In this document: positions 23,414-32,190 of the stretch, in pieces
Position numbering within the stretch: position 1 is the stretch's first letter
Layout: each line of letters starts with the position of its first letter
DNA from: Candidatus Gastranaerophilales bacterium
Lineage (GTDB): Bacteria; Cyanobacteriota; Vampirovibrionia; Gastranaerophilales; Gastranaerophilaceae
Length of the DNA: 64,000 nucleotides
Direction of reading: 5' to 3'
NCBI GenBank assembly: GCA_900752845.1
Contig: CAADWU010000077.1
Span: 1-64,000 of the forward strand
Made by a program: the position numbers and the translations under genes
Notes under the pieces: model-generated
Seen by the model: only the letters and a program-made list of their open reading frames with translations
What the model was told of the DNA's origin: nothing
Database searches by the model: none

Positions 23414-26400
23414 TTAATTTCTAAACTCGTTTCTTATTTTATTTATATAATAAAACAAATCTGTCAAAATGTTAAATACTTCATTAAAATTCATATAAGC
23501 ATTATTTAAAAGCAGAATTGAATTGCCTTCCTGACAAGACTTTGGTGCAATTGTAAATTTTATGCGTTTGAGAATTTCCGCAGGAAGCGTGCGTTGGATA
23601 ATTTTCCATTCAGGCTGGTTGTAAGGCGTATAAATCCTTATATTTTCTTCGGTTTCACGAATAAGAGAAATTTTTGCTTCAGTTGCAACAAGTCTGATTT
23701 TAATAAGATTTATCAGATTTTCAACGCTTTGAGGAGGTTTGGCAAAGCGGTCTTTCCACTCCTCTGTAATATAATCCAGCTCGACTTCTGATTTTACATC
23801 CGCTAATCGTTTATATTCAATCATTTTCTGCTCTGCTGAACCCACCCATTCATCAGGAATGTATGCTGTGACATTAATATCAACGATTGTCGGATTGGTT
23901 TTATCAACAACCTGTCCTTGAAGTTCCTGAACTGTTTCTTCAAGAAGCTGACAGTATGTGTCAAAACCCACATTAACCATGTGTCCGTGCTGTTTTGTGC
24001 CAAGAATATTTCCCACACCTCTGATTTCAACATCACGCATTGCAATCTGGTAGCCGCTTCCAAGGGTTGTAAATTCTTTAATTGCCTTAAGCCTTTGCAT
24101 AGCATCACGTGTAATTTCTTTGGATTTTGTATAGAAACAGTAGCAGTAAGCCTGTCTTTGCGAACGTCCAACACGCCCTCTAAGCTGATAAAGCTGTGCA
24201 AGTCCGAATTTATCGGCATTATGAATAATCATTGTGTTTGCATTCGGGATATCAATGCCGTTTTCGATGATAGTGGTTGCAAGAAGAATATCGTATTCCT
24301 GATTGGCAAAATCTACAATAACTTTTTCAAGCGTTTTTTCATCCATTTGTCCGTGACCTATTGCAATACGTGCATTAGGAACAAGTTTTTGCAGCTGCAT
24401 CCTAAATTCATCAATTGTTTCAACACGATTATACAGATAAAACACCTGACCTTCTCTGTCAAGTTCGTGAGTTATAGCGTTTTTCACCATATTTTCGTTC
24501 CACTCGCCGACAAAAGTTTTAATCGGAAGTCTGTTTTTAGGCGGAGTGTTGATAATTGACATATCTTTTATTCCCGAAAGCGACATATAGAGTGTTCTTG
24601 GGATTGGAGTTGCTGACATTGTTATGATATCAATGTTTTCACGCAATTGTTTCAGCTTTTCTTTGTGGCGTACGCCAAATCTGTGTTCTTCATCAATTAC
24701 AAGAAGTCCCAAATCTTTAAATACAATTCCTTCCTGCAAAAGTCTGTGAGTGCCGATTACAACATCGCATTCACCAGTGGCAAGACGTTTAATTGTTTCT
24801 TTCTGCTCTTTTTGTGAACGGAAACGGGACATTAGTTCAACATTTACTCCGAAAGGCTTAAAGCGTTCGGAAATTGTCTGGAAGTGCTGTAATGCCAGAA
24901 TAGTGGTTGGAACAACAACAGCAGCCTGTTTGCCTGAGGTTACGGCTTTAAAAATTCCACGCATTGCAACTTCTGTTTTTCCGAAGCCAACATCTCCGCA
25001 AATAAGCCTGTCCATAGGCTGTTCACTTTCCATGTCGGTTTTAACATCGTTAATGGCTTTCATCTGATCGGGAGTTTCGGTATATTCAAATGCTTCTTCC
25101 ATTTCAACCTGCCATGTTGTGTCAGGCAGGAATTGAATACCTGATTGCATTTTTCGTTTTGCATAAAGACGAAGTAAATCATAGGCAACCTGTTCAACTT
25201 CTTTTTTTACACGTGTTTTAGTGTTTTCCCAATCTTTACCGCCCATTCTTGAAAGTTTAGGCTTTATAGAGCCTGAACCTCTGTATCTTACAAGCTGGTT
25301 AATTTGTTCTGCCGGAATATGAAGTCTGTCTTTGTTTGCATATTCAATTGTAAGATAATCTTTTAACTGTCCGTCGATTTCCTGCTGTGACAAGCCTTTA
25401 TAAACACCGACACCATGAACGCTGTGAACAACATATTCACCTTCTTTTATGTCGTTGATGTTTTCGATATATTCAGGTTTTTCTTTGTAGTAAGAGCGTT
25501 TGGATGATGTGACTTCTTTTGATCTTTTGTTAAATAATTCTCTGTCGGTGAGAATTATGGTGTTGAAATCTTCTAAAATTGCGCCTGCTGATGAAATGCT
25601 CTCATTGTATTCAACATTATAAATATCTCTTTCTGAAAGGATTTCTTTTACACGTTCGGGATAATCGGTTGCAATAATAATCCTGTAATTCTGTTTGTCG
25701 TTGATGTATCCTGCAATGTCATCAAGTTTTGCTCCGAAATTTTGAACAGGCTGTGAATTGAACTCGATAATATCATCCGTATCACTGTCAATAAAGTTGT
25801 TTAAGCCGACTTTTACAAATCCTGCCGATTTTTGGATAAAGTCTTCAAACGGTATGTGATTTCTTCCTCTTAAATCTGTATTCAGCCCGAGTTTAAGATT
25901 TTCCTGAAGCTGTTCTTCAAAGTTTTTGTCTACAAATTCGTATTTTGCATAAAGCTCTGATGTTTCATCAAGTACAATAATATAGTCTTTGAAATAGTCC
26001 AGAATACTGACCAGCTCCTGATTAAAATAGTTCTGATAAACTTCGATGCCTTCAAAATATCCTTCTTCGTCTTCTTTTTTTATTTCAGAGGGAATTCCGT
26101 TTTTCAGTGTGAATTTATACATCGGCATAATTTTTGCAGACTTAATTTTTTCTATGGATTTCTGGTTTTCGTTGTTAAAATATCTGATGTCAACGATTTC
26201 ATCGCCCCATAGTTCAATTCTTACTGCGTTTTTATCAAGTGAGAAAACGTCAATAATGTCGCCTCTGACACTGAACTCACCTATGTCGGATACCATTGTC
26301 GAACGCTTGTAACCTAAATCAACAAACTGTTGAATGAGCTTTTTTAAATCTATTTCATCGCCTACTTTTACGGTAATCGAGTTTTCTTCGTAAAATTTCT

Positions 26401-26773
26401 GTGTAGGAAATTTTTCCAATAAAGTTTTGACAGGTGCAATAACGACATCAGGTTTTTCCGTTAAAATTCTTACCTGCTCAGAATAATCGTAACGATTAGG
26501 CGAAACACTTTCATACATAGAAATATTTTGAAATGGTATTAAATCAGCGTTTAATCCGAAAGCTTTTTTTAAATCATTCTGATATTTCAGGGCATTTTGT
26601 TCTGTTGAGGTTATGACAAGAACTTTTTTTTCTGTAATCTTTTGAATTTTTTGGATTAACAAAAGCCTTAAAAGCGTTGTCAATCCCGTAACGGCAAACG
26701 AAAACGAACGTGCAAGATAATGCTCGAATAATGCATAATTTTCATCGTTTTTTGGTGCTGTTATATTAAACAT
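23414..26773 (-). CDS. mfd: Transcription-repair coupling factor
   Basis: A 1119-residue Mfd, which removes stalled RNA polymerase and recruits UvrA. Domains in order: a UvrB-homologous N-terminal region (about 1-350), the polymerase-interacting CarD-like domain (EGEYVVHSVHGVGVYKG), and the helicase motor with GDVGFGKTEVAMRG (Walker A) and DEEHRFGVRHKEKLK. TRG follows (ATTIIENGIDIPNANT, QLRGRVGRS), then the C-terminal D7 domain. Full length. No Shine-Dalgarno; TGA-TAAAAT lies six bases before the ATG, facing the tyrA promoter. Confidence 0.97.
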   Translation of the reverse strand: MFNITAPKNDENYALFEHYLARSFSFAVTGLTTLLRLLLIQKIQKITEKKVLVITSTEQNALKYQNDLKKAFGLNADLIPFQNISMYESVSPNRYDYSEQVRILTEKPDVVIAPVKTLLEKFPTQKFYEENSITVKVGDEIDLKKLIQQFVDLGYKRSTMVSDIGEFSVRGDIIDVFSLDKNAVRIELWGDEIVDIRYFNNENQKSIEKIKSAKIMPMYKFTLKNGIPSEIKKEDEEGYFEGIEVYQNYFNQELVSILDYFKDYIIVLDETSELYAKYEFVDKNFEEQLQENLKLGLNTDLRGRNHIPFEDFIQKSAGFVKVGLNNFIDSDTDDIIEFNSQPVQNFGAKLDDIAGYINDKQNYRIIIATDYPERVKEILSERDIYNVEYNESISSAGAILEDFNTIILTDRELFNKRSKEVTSSKRSYYKEKPEYIENINDIKEGEYVVHSVHGVGVYKGLSQQEIDGQLKDYLTIEYANKDRLHIPAEQINQLVRYRGSGSIKPKLSRMGGKDWENTKTRVKKEVEQVAYDLLRLYAKRKMQSGIQFLPDTTWQVEMEEAFEYTETPDQMKAINDVKTDMESEQPMDRLICGDVGFGKTEVAMRGIFKAVTSGKQAAVVVPTTILALQHFQTISERFKPFGVNVELMSRFRSQKEQKETIKRLATGECDVVIGTHRLLQEGIVFKDLGLLVIDEEHRFGVRHKEKLKQLRENIDIITMSATPIPRTLYMSLSGIKDMSIINTPPKNRLPIKTFVGEWNENMVKNAITHELDREGQVFYLYNRVETIDEFRMQLQKLVPNARIAIGHGQMDEKTLEKVIVDFANQEYDILLATTIIENGIDIPNANTMIIHNADKFGLAQLYQLRGRVGRSQRQAYCYCFYTKSKEITRDAMQRLKAIKEFTTLGSGYQIAMRDVEIRGVGNILGTKQHGHMVNVGFDTYCQLLEETVQELQGQVVDKTNPTIVDINVTAYIPDEWVGSAEQKMIEYKRLADVKSEVELDYITEEWKDRFAKPPQSVENLINLIKIRLVATEAKISLIRETEENIRIYTPYNQPEWKIIQRTLPAEILKRIKFTIAPKSCQEGNSILLLNNAYMNFNEVFNILTDLFYYINKIRNEFRN

Positions 26774-26779
26774 ATCATT

Positions 26780-26804
26780 ATTTTATCATAAATTATGATA
26801 TAAT
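26780..26804. promoter_or_regulatory. Divergent leaderless promoters of mfd and tyrA
   Basis: Leftward: TGA (26788-26786), TAAAAT (26785-26780), six bases, mfd ATG. Rightward: TGA (26796-26798), TATAAT (26799-26804), six bases, tyrA ATG 26811. The two genes have identical promoter geometry. Confidence 0.65.
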
Positions 26805-26810
26805 AATTTT

Positions 26811-27557
26811 ATGAAAATCGGAATTATCGGATTAGGTTTAATAGGCGGCTCATTATTCAAATCATTAAAGGATTATGATGTGATTGCCGTATCAAAATCA
26901 CAAAGCGGCGAAAATATCTATAAAACATACGATGTATTAAAAGACAGAGATTTAGTTTTTGTCTGCACTCCGATGAATAAAACTCTTACGGTGCTTGATG
27001 AGCTAGAGTGTATTCTCAATGCTGATACTGTCGTAACAGATGTATGCAGTTTAAAAGAGTTTGTATCAAAAAAGAAACGTCCTTATAAATTCATCCCGTC
27101 GCACCCTATGGCAGGAACAGAGCATAAAGGTTATGAGAACTCTTTTAAGGGACTGTTTAAGGGAGCTTCCTGGGTTGTCATTGCTAACGATAGTGAATCA
27201 AACCGGCTTATAGAAATAATAAATTATCTTGGGGCAAAACCTGTTTTTACAACAGCAGAAAAACATGATGAAGCAGCTGCAATGATTTCTCATATGCCGA
27301 TGCTTATTGCGCAGGCACTTATGCTTGCTGCAAAAGATAATCCTCTTGCTCTTGAAATGGCATCAAGCGGATTTCGTGATATGACGAGGCTGGCACTGTC
27401 AAACGAAGAAATGGCTTGCGATATGATTTCAATGAACCACAAAAATATAGAACAGGCTGTATTGAAGCTTTATAAGGCTGTTGGTGATTTAACAAACGGC
27501 GACTATCCGAAGACAATCGCCGAAGTTAAAGCTATCCGCTCAAAAATGTTTATTTAG
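26811..27557 (+). CDS. tyrA: Prephenate dehydrogenase
   Basis: A 248-residue enzyme of tyrosine synthesis, oxidatively decarboxylating prephenate. The Rossmann motif GLGLIGGSLF is at about residues 7-16, VTDVCSLKEFV follows, and the substrate segment is PSHPMAGTEHKGYENS with the catalytic His. The helical dimer domain has ISHMPMLIAQAL and SSGFRDMTRLA. There is no ACT or chorismate mutase domain, so it is the short monofunctional form. It overlaps the convergent mtnA by eight bases. Confidence 0.92.
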   Translation: MKIGIIGLGLIGGSLFKSLKDYDVIAVSKSQSGENIYKTYDVLKDRDLVFVCTPMNKTLTVLDELECILNADTVVTDVCSLKEFVSKKKRPYKFIPSHPMAGTEHKGYENSFKGLFKGASWVVIANDSESNRLIEIINYLGAKPVFTTAEKHDEAAAMISHMPMLIAQALMLAAKDNPLALEMASSGFRDMTRLALSNEEMACDMISMNHKNIEQAVLKLYKAVGDLTNGDYPKTIAEVKAIRSKMFI

Positions 27558-28608
27558 CAAATGCTTCTGCAATTGATTTTTTGTAATCAGGTCTTAAGAT
27601 GCCTTTTTCAGTAATTATACCTGTGATAAGTTCATGAGGGGTTACGTCAAATCCCGGGTTAATTATATTAACTTCAGGAGCGCAGATAATTTTTCCGTTG
27701 ATATGTGTAACTTCTTCTCTTGAACGTTCTTCAATAACGATTTCATCGCCGGTTTGGATACTTGTATCAATTGTTGATAACGGAGCTGCAATATAGAACG
27801 GTATATTGTGGTATTTAGCTGCAATTGCAACTGTATAAGTTCCTATTTTGTTTGCAGTGTCACCGTTTGCGGCAATTCTGTCCGCACCGACTACAACCAT
27901 ATCAATCATTCCTCTTTTCATAAAGTATGAGCACATTCCGTCTGTAATCAAGGTTGTGGGAATTCCGTCCATAGTAAGTTCAAGTGTGGTAATTCTTGCA
28001 CCCTGCTGACGGGGTCTTGTTTCATCTGCAAAAACCTGAATGGTCGGGTCATTTGCATAAGCAGAACGAACTACCCCGAGTGCTGTTCCGTAAGCTACGG
28101 TTGCTAATGCGCCTGCATTGCAGTGGGTAAGAATTGTTGCGCCTTTTGGAACAACTTCTGCTCCGTAATCACCGATTTTTTTGTTAATTTCAATGTCTTC
28201 GTTTTCCAGTTTAATCCCGTTTTTCTTTAATTCTTCTACAATGCCTTGAATATCAGATTTTGAATTTTTTATAATTTCTTTTTGTTTTGCCACTGCCCAC
28301 ATAAGATTTACCGCTGTAGGTCGTGAAGATGCGATATAATCAGCTTTTTCATTCAATTTTTTAATGAATTCATCACGTGAAAGATTTTCTTCAGCTAGTT
28401 CCTGAGCATAAAGAACAACACCATGTGCACCTGCAACACCTATAGCCGGTGCCCCTCTGACAATCATTGTTTTGATAGCATCATACATTGCCTGACCTGT
28501 TGTTATATTCACATATTCAAAGTGTTCGGGTAATATTGTCTGATCCACCATTTTTGAATAGTTATCTACCCATTCGATTGTTTTTATTTTTGAATGAAAT
28601 TCTGCCAT
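27550..28608 (-). CDS. mtnA: S-methyl-5-thioribose-1-phosphate isomerase
   Basis: A 352-residue aldose-ketose isomerase of the eIF2B-like family in methionine salvage. VRGAPAIGVAGAHGV (about 50-64), THCNAGALATVAYGTALGV with the catalytic Cys, and GADRIAANGDTANKIGTY with the catalytic Asp are all present. Full length. It ends a probable ruvC-matrixin-membrane protein-mtnA transcript (gaps of 14-15 bp or fewer). No other methionine-salvage genes are near, so it may serve a shortened pathway. Confidence 0.95.
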   Translation of the reverse strand: MAEFHSKIKTIEWVDNYSKMVDQTILPEHFEYVNITTGQAMYDAIKTMIVRGAPAIGVAGAHGVVLYAQELAEENLSRDEFIKKLNEKADYIASSRPTAVNLMWAVAKQKEIIKNSKSDIQGIVEELKKNGIKLENEDIEINKKIGDYGAEVVPKGATILTHCNAGALATVAYGTALGVVRSAYANDPTIQVFADETRPRQQGARITTLELTMDGIPTTLITDGMCSYFMKRGMIDMVVVGADRIAANGDTANKIGTYTVAIAAKYHNIPFYIAAPLSTIDTSIQTGDEIVIEERSREEVTHINGKIICAPEVNIINPGFDVTPHELITGIITEKGILRPDYKKSIAEAFAK

Positions 28609-28622
28609 TTATCTTTCCTTTT

Positions 28623-29069
28623 CTATTTGTAGTTTTTTATAAAGTCAATTATGTAAAAAGTCAAAAATCCCGTAAAAGCGTTTATTGTTGCGCTAAGCAC
28701 CCCCATAAATACGGATAGAACTATGAGGATAAAAACATTTGCATCATTAAGCATTAGACCTATTCCGTAGTTTGCTGCAATGTGAAAATATTTCATAAGC
28801 ACAATTGAAATGGGCACATATACAATTGAAAATCCCATGTATGAAATAAACCCTGATAAAGAGCCGACAATAATACTGTCTTTTATGGAGTTAAGCGATA
28901 AACATTCATATTTAATCAAAATCCATATAACAAGCGGAGCAATAAAACAAATTAAAAATATCATTGAAAATGTTCCGATGTAAGGAATTAGTGTAAGCGC
29001 ACCGAGTACAGCTCCGAAAAAAACGCTTAAAATAGAGATTTGTCTTAAAAGTACATAGTTAATATTCAT
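28623..29069 (-). CDS. Polytopic membrane protein of unknown function
   Basis: A protein of 148 residues from ATG 29069, chosen because TGC-TAAAAT stands seven bases upstream; the longer frame begins in that promoter. There are four hydrophobic segments (about 8-28, 31-50, 62-85 and 105-142) with few charged residues. No family is recognised. It lies between the matrixin-TPR gene and mtnA, 14 bp from mtnA. Confidence 0.6.
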   Translation of the reverse strand: MNINYVLLRQISILSVFFGAVLGALTLIPYIGTFSMIFLICFIAPLVIWILIKYECLSLNSIKDSIIVGSLSGFISYMGFSIVYVPISIVLMKYFHIAANYGIGLMLNDANVFILIVLSVFMGVLSATINAFTGFLTFYIIDFIKNYK

Positions 29070-29076
29070 GAATTTT

Positions 29077-29085
29077 ATTTTAGCA
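29077..29085 (-). promoter_or_regulatory. Extended -10 promoter, near-leaderless
   Basis: TGC (29085-29083) and TAAAAT (29082-29077), seven bases before ATG 29069. Confidence 0.5.
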
Positions 29086-29109
29086 CAATAGAACACTTAT
29101 TACAATTAA

Positions 29110-30333
29110 TTATCTCTTTTTCATTGTTATAGGAGGATTGTCGGGGAAGTTGTTTTTACCTTTGACATAAAGTTTTTCAACAGCTGCATAATCTTTTTCT
29201 TTCATATAAATATTGCCGAGAAGTGAATAAGCGTTGAATATTTTTGGGTTACGATCAATTAGTTTTTCAAGCAGATTTTTTGCTTCTTCGTAATTTTCTG
29301 TTTTATAATAAATCTTTGCAAGAATAACTGTTGCATCGTCATTAGGATTAAGTTTGTAAGAAGTTTGTGCGTATTTTAATGCATCGTTGTAATTTTTATT
29401 TTGATAATTAAGTTCAGCAATACGCAAAAATTTACTAGACGACAAATGACCCGATGCATCTAAATCATTTTTTGTATTTTCGATTTCAATATTAATTCTT
29501 GTGTCGTATTCACCTAAAATATCTTTAGAAGTAATATATTTTTCTTTTTGTTTGTCAGTAAAGTTTTTATTTGAAATGTCAGGCACAATGGAATATAGTA
29601 ATTTCAGGGTAATTATATCATTGCTGCTTAATTTAGCTGATTTGTATGAAGATGTCGGATACATAATATCTTGCGGATTAAGGCTGTGTCCGCTAATGCC
29701 AAGTGAATGACCGATTTCATGCAGTGCTGTTGCATAAATTTCTTTTTCTGAAAAATACTTGCTTTTCAGATTATAAGATGCCAAGGTAATTTGAGAGTTT
29801 TTAATTTTATTATTCTCGATATTAAATTTCGAATATCCGGTAATCATTTTCTTTTCATTAGCTTCACTGATAAAGTTTGGCGGAAATTCACAAATAATAT
29901 TCGCATTGCTTTTAGTGTAAATGTAAGTAAAAGTTATAAATTCATTAGAAGCTTTTTCCCATTCTTCAAATGCATTTCTGACTTCTGTGTAATAGTAATC
30001 AGGCAGGCTCGGGTTGTTTTCTATATAAACTTTAAGCGGAAAAGTTGACGGGTTCCAGCGGATAAGTCTGCCGTTGTTAAGAGTTCTATCTATATAATTA
30101 CCTGAAAATTTTTTATTTATATAAGTACGGTTGTTTTTAACTTCTTCCGTAAAAAGAGAATTATCAATGTTGTCGGGTTTGTGTTGTTTCTGTTTTGGCT
30201 TAACTGAAGTTTGTGTAACCTTCACAGGCTGCTGTTGAATATTATCAGGATTTATATCACTGTTATTTCTAAACAAAAAATAAAAGTTATATAGAATTAG
30301 AATTAAAATAATAAGTTTAATTAAATTCTGCAT
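29110..30333 (-). CDS. Matrixin-type metalloprotease with C-terminal TPR repeats
   Basis: A protein of 407 residues from ATG 30333 (GAGGT eight bases upstream). An N-terminal membrane helix (LIKLIILILILYNFYFLF) is followed by a Lys/Gln linker. The protease domain has RLIRWNPSTFPLKVYI, then the zinc motif HEIGHSLGISGH and the Met-turn QDIMYP, matching the metzincin M10 family. From about residue 300, TPR repeats follow (LRIAELNYQNKNYNDALKYA, KIYYKTENYEEAKNLLEKL, LLGNIYMKEKDYAAVEKLY). It is probably anchored outside the membrane with TPRs presenting substrates. It starts eight bases after ruvC ends. Confidence 0.85.
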   Translation of the reverse strand: MQNLIKLIILILILYNFYFLFRNNSDINPDNIQQQPVKVTQTSVKPKQKQHKPDNIDNSLFTEEVKNNRTYINKKFSGNYIDRTLNNGRLIRWNPSTFPLKVYIENNPSLPDYYYTEVRNAFEEWEKASNEFITFTYIYTKSNANIICEFPPNFISEANEKKMITGYSKFNIENNKIKNSQITLASYNLKSKYFSEKEIYATALHEIGHSLGISGHSLNPQDIMYPTSSYKSAKLSSNDIITLKLLYSIVPDISNKNFTDKQKEKYITSKDILGEYDTRINIEIENTKNDLDASGHLSSSKFLRIAELNYQNKNYNDALKYAQTSYKLNPNDDATVILAKIYYKTENYEEAKNLLEKLIDRNPKIFNAYSLLGNIYMKEKDYAAVEKLYVKGKNNFPDNPPITMKKR

Positions 30334-30340
30334 TAAGACC

Positions 30341-30811
30341 TCATAAAATTGACCTTGTATGACAAATTGCAATTGCAATGGAGTCTACCGTATCATCAAG
30401 TTTAGGGAGTTTTTCTACACCTAGTGACAATTTAACCATTTGTTCGACTTCTTTTTTATCAGCCCTGCCGTAACCTGTTAAAACCTGTTTCACTTCCATA
30501 GGCGTGTATTCAAAGATTGGTATGTTAAATTTTTCAAGTACCGTAAGAATTACCCCTCTGGCATGAGCAACAGGCATGACGGTTGTCTGGTTTCTGAAGA
30601 AAAAGAGTTTTTCGATTGCAGCGGCATCGGGGTTGTATTTTTCAACAATAGTTTGCATATCTTCCCAGATTTCAAAAAGTCTGGCGGCTTCACGTGTCCC
30701 TTTTTGTGTCTGGATTGAGCCTGAATGCAAAAGTACGGAATTTTTTCCGTCATAATCAATAACAGAGTATCCAACAATAGCCATTCCCGGGTCTATACCT
30801 AAAATCTTCAT
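30341..30811 (-). CDS. ruvC: Holliday junction resolvase
   Basis: A 156-residue RuvC endonuclease. The four catalytic acids are visible: Asp7 (GIDPG), Glu67 (AIEKLFF), Asp140 and Asp143 (LDDTVDSIAIA). QTTVMPVAHARG and GYGRADKKEV are further signatures. Full length. ruvA and ruvB are not in the window. An extended -10 box TGC-TATAAT six bases before the ATG and no Shine-Dalgarno point to a leaderless mRNA. Confidence 0.96.
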   Translation of the reverse strand: MKILGIDPGMAIVGYSVIDYDGKNSVLLHSGSIQTQKGTREAARLFEIWEDMQTIVEKYNPDAAAIEKLFFFRNQTTVMPVAHARGVILTVLEKFNIPIFEYTPMEVKQVLTGYGRADKKEVEQMVKLSLGVEKLPKLDDTVDSIAIAICHTRSIL

Positions 30812-30817
30812 AGAAGT

Positions 30818-30826
30818 ATTATAGCA
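30818..30826 (-). promoter_or_regulatory. Extended -10 promoter of ruvC, leaderless
   Basis: TGC (30826-30824) with a consensus TATAAT (30823-30818), six bases before ATG 30811. It lies within the 3' end of the upstream gene (30819-31040). Confidence 0.65.
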
Positions 30827-31040
30827 CAGTTTGTTTTTGTAATAAGTATTCTTTAATAATCATAATATCATTTTCCATATCATTTAATAAGACTTGAAAG
30901 CATCTGATTGAAAAGCTGACGCTTTGGCTGTCCATACCGTTAATGCTTGCAGTAGAAAGACATTCAAAAAGCAATCTGATACCGCATAGTTTTTCTTTCA
31001 ATTTTTCAATAATATTGATAATTTCCTGCTTATCTTTCAT
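30819..31040 (-). CDS. Small hypothetical protein
   Basis: A 73-residue, mostly helical protein (MKDKQEIINIIEKLKEKLCG..., FSIRCFQVLLNDMENDIMIIKEYLL), with no membrane segment. AAGGAG precedes the ATG (31040). The pattern of two amphipathic helices resembles small regulators or four-helix dimers, but no family is recognised. It lies seven bases upstream of ruvC and its 3' end contains the ruvC promoter. Confidence 0.5.
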   Translation of the reverse strand: MKDKQEIINIIEKLKEKLCGIRLLFECLSTASINGMDSQSVSFSIRCFQVLLNDMENDIMIIKEYLLQKQTVL

Positions 31041-31135
31041 AATAACTCCTTAATAAATTTCAAGTATAAATATAATATTACAGTTAAACTATAATACTTA
31101 TAATTATTTTTGTCAATATCAAGATATACTGTAAA

Positions 31136-31354
31136 ATGTCTAGTATGTTAGATATAAAAGTAGAAATCAAATCTTGTATAGTAAGAACTGGTACTTCTTT
31201 GACAAAAGTAATGAAAGCTTTGAATAAGAAAAAGTCAATAACGACCGGTTACAGCAATATTGCGAATAAAATAAATACAGGTACGATTACTTTTAATGAA
31301 GCTCAATATATCCTTGACCATCTGGGTTATAAAATAACTATCGACAGAAAATAA
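31136..31354 (+). CDS. Small HTH-like protein
   Basis: A 72-residue protein, MLDIKVEIKSCIVRTGTSLT with TGYSNIANKINTGTITFNEA and YILDHLGYKITI. The arrangement (helix, 'T.L...', 'N...K...GTI.Y.EA..I...LGY.I') is like the small XRE/DUF6471-type helix-turn-helix proteins common in gut bacteria. It is probably a DNA-binding regulator. TATACT lies five bases before the ATG and no Shine-Dalgarno is seen. Confidence 0.55.
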   Translation: MSSMLDIKVEIKSCIVRTGTSLTKVMKALNKKKSITTGYSNIANKINTGTITFNEAQYILDHLGYKITIDRK

Positions 31355-31368
31355 TCTTTTTAATAATA

Positions 31369-31396
31369 TTGCCTTTTTATTTTGTTTTGATATAAT
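31369..31396 (+). promoter_or_regulatory. Predicted promoter of the small-peptide gene
   Basis: TTGCCT (31369-31374), 16 bp, TATAAT (31391-31396). The start would be near 31403, giving a leader of about 70 bases. Confidence 0.5.
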
Positions 31397-31474
31397 TTAT
31401 CTTGTGGGTAAGCCATTACTCTGCTTTCGACGTACGGACTAAAAATCAGATTAACGATGAAAGGGGGTGATAAA

Positions 31475-31549
31475 GTGGAATTCAGGATTACTGAAAAAGC
31501 GCTATTGCTTATCTTAATGATAATAATAGCGCTTATTTTTATCCACTAA
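31475..31549 (+). CDS. 24-residue hydrophobic peptide, toxin- or leader-like
   Basis: A very strong Shine-Dalgarno (AAGGGGGTGAT, 31461-31471) precedes GTG 31475. The frame encodes MEFRITEK, a hydrophobic run rich in Leu/Ile (about residues 9-22) and an IFIH end, stopping at TAA 31547-31549. Inside the ORF, AAGCGCTATT and AATAGCGCTT (31497-31506, 31525-31534) form a perfect 10-bp inverted repeat. The size, promoter and structured mRNA resemble small single-helix type I toxins or holin-like peptides. It is the only evident gene in the 256-bp gap 31355-31610. Not recognised as a named family. Confidence 0.5.
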   Translation: MEFRITEKALLLILMIIIALIFIH

Positions 31550-31561
31550 AGGGCTTTTAAT

Positions 31562-31581
31562 GTGCGGACGGCAATCCGCAC
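31562..31581 (+). terminator. Strong hairpin after the small-peptide gene
   Basis: GTGCGGA CGGCAA TCCGCAC, 12 bases past the small ORF stop. There is no long T-run, so it may be a weak terminator or an mRNA 3' structure. It also lies downstream of the convergent methyltransferase gene. Confidence 0.45.
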
Positions 31582-31610
31582 GCCCATTTAAATTATAACA
31601 TATTTTTCAG

Positions 31611-32189
31611 TTATTTCAAGTCCCGAATTTTTCGCCCGAACGACAGACCCGCAGGTAACGGCAATACAACGTTTTCATAAGCAGGGTGGGAGTTTATCGC
31701 ATCAATAAAAGGCTTGCATTTCGCCTCATGTGACAAAACGTTATCACAGGCGATTATTCCGCCCTTTCTCAAATGTTTGTCTATAAGCTCAAAGTATTTT
31801 ATGTATTCTGATTTGTTCGCATCTACAAATGCAATGTCAATCATAAAATCTTCGGGTAATTCTTCTAAAATCTCACAGGCTGAACCTTTTAGTGTGGTGA
31901 TTACATCGTCAACCCGACAAATCTTAAAGTTCTCTTTTGCAATATCTAATCTCTTGTCCCAAAATTCTATTGTAGTTAAATGTCCGCCTGTTTCTTTTAC
32001 GGCTTTGCCGAGCCAAACACCTGAATAACCGTTTGATGTGCCGACTTCAAGAACATTTTTGGCTTTTTCTGATTTTATTAATGTATATAAAAATTCTGCC
32101 GTAACTCGTGAGATATTCCAAAATTGTTTTTGGGTTTCTTCTAAATTATGTAAGACTTCTTCTGTTGTGTCATCAAAATATTTTTTCAT
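31611..32189 (-). CDS. SAM-dependent O-methyltransferase (catechol/caffeoyl-CoA family)
   Basis: A 192-residue class I methyltransferase. The SAM motif VLEVGTSNGYSGVWLG is at about residues 40-55, TIEFWDKRLDIAKENF follows, IDIAFVDANKSEYIKYFE gives the metal/Asp site, and GGIIACDNVL completes the core. Family members methylate catechols, caffeoyl-CoA or tRNA 5-hydroxyuridine (TrmR); the substrate here is not determinable. It follows the beta-propeller gene with a one-base gap and is last in the grpE-dnaJ transcript. Confidence 0.85.
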   Translation of the reverse strand: MKKYFDDTTEEVLHNLEETQKQFWNISRVTAEFLYTLIKSEKAKNVLEVGTSNGYSGVWLGKAVKETGGHLTTIEFWDKRLDIAKENFKICRVDDVITTLKGSACEILEELPEDFMIDIAFVDANKSEYIKYFELIDKHLRKGGIIACDNVLSHEAKCKPFIDAINSHPAYENVVLPLPAGLSFGRKIRDLK

Positions 32190-32190
32190 A

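Noticed and set aside
23594..26312. Plus-strand open frames opposite mfd
   Set aside because: They are antisense shadows of a well-conserved gene, without ribosome sites or promoter signals.
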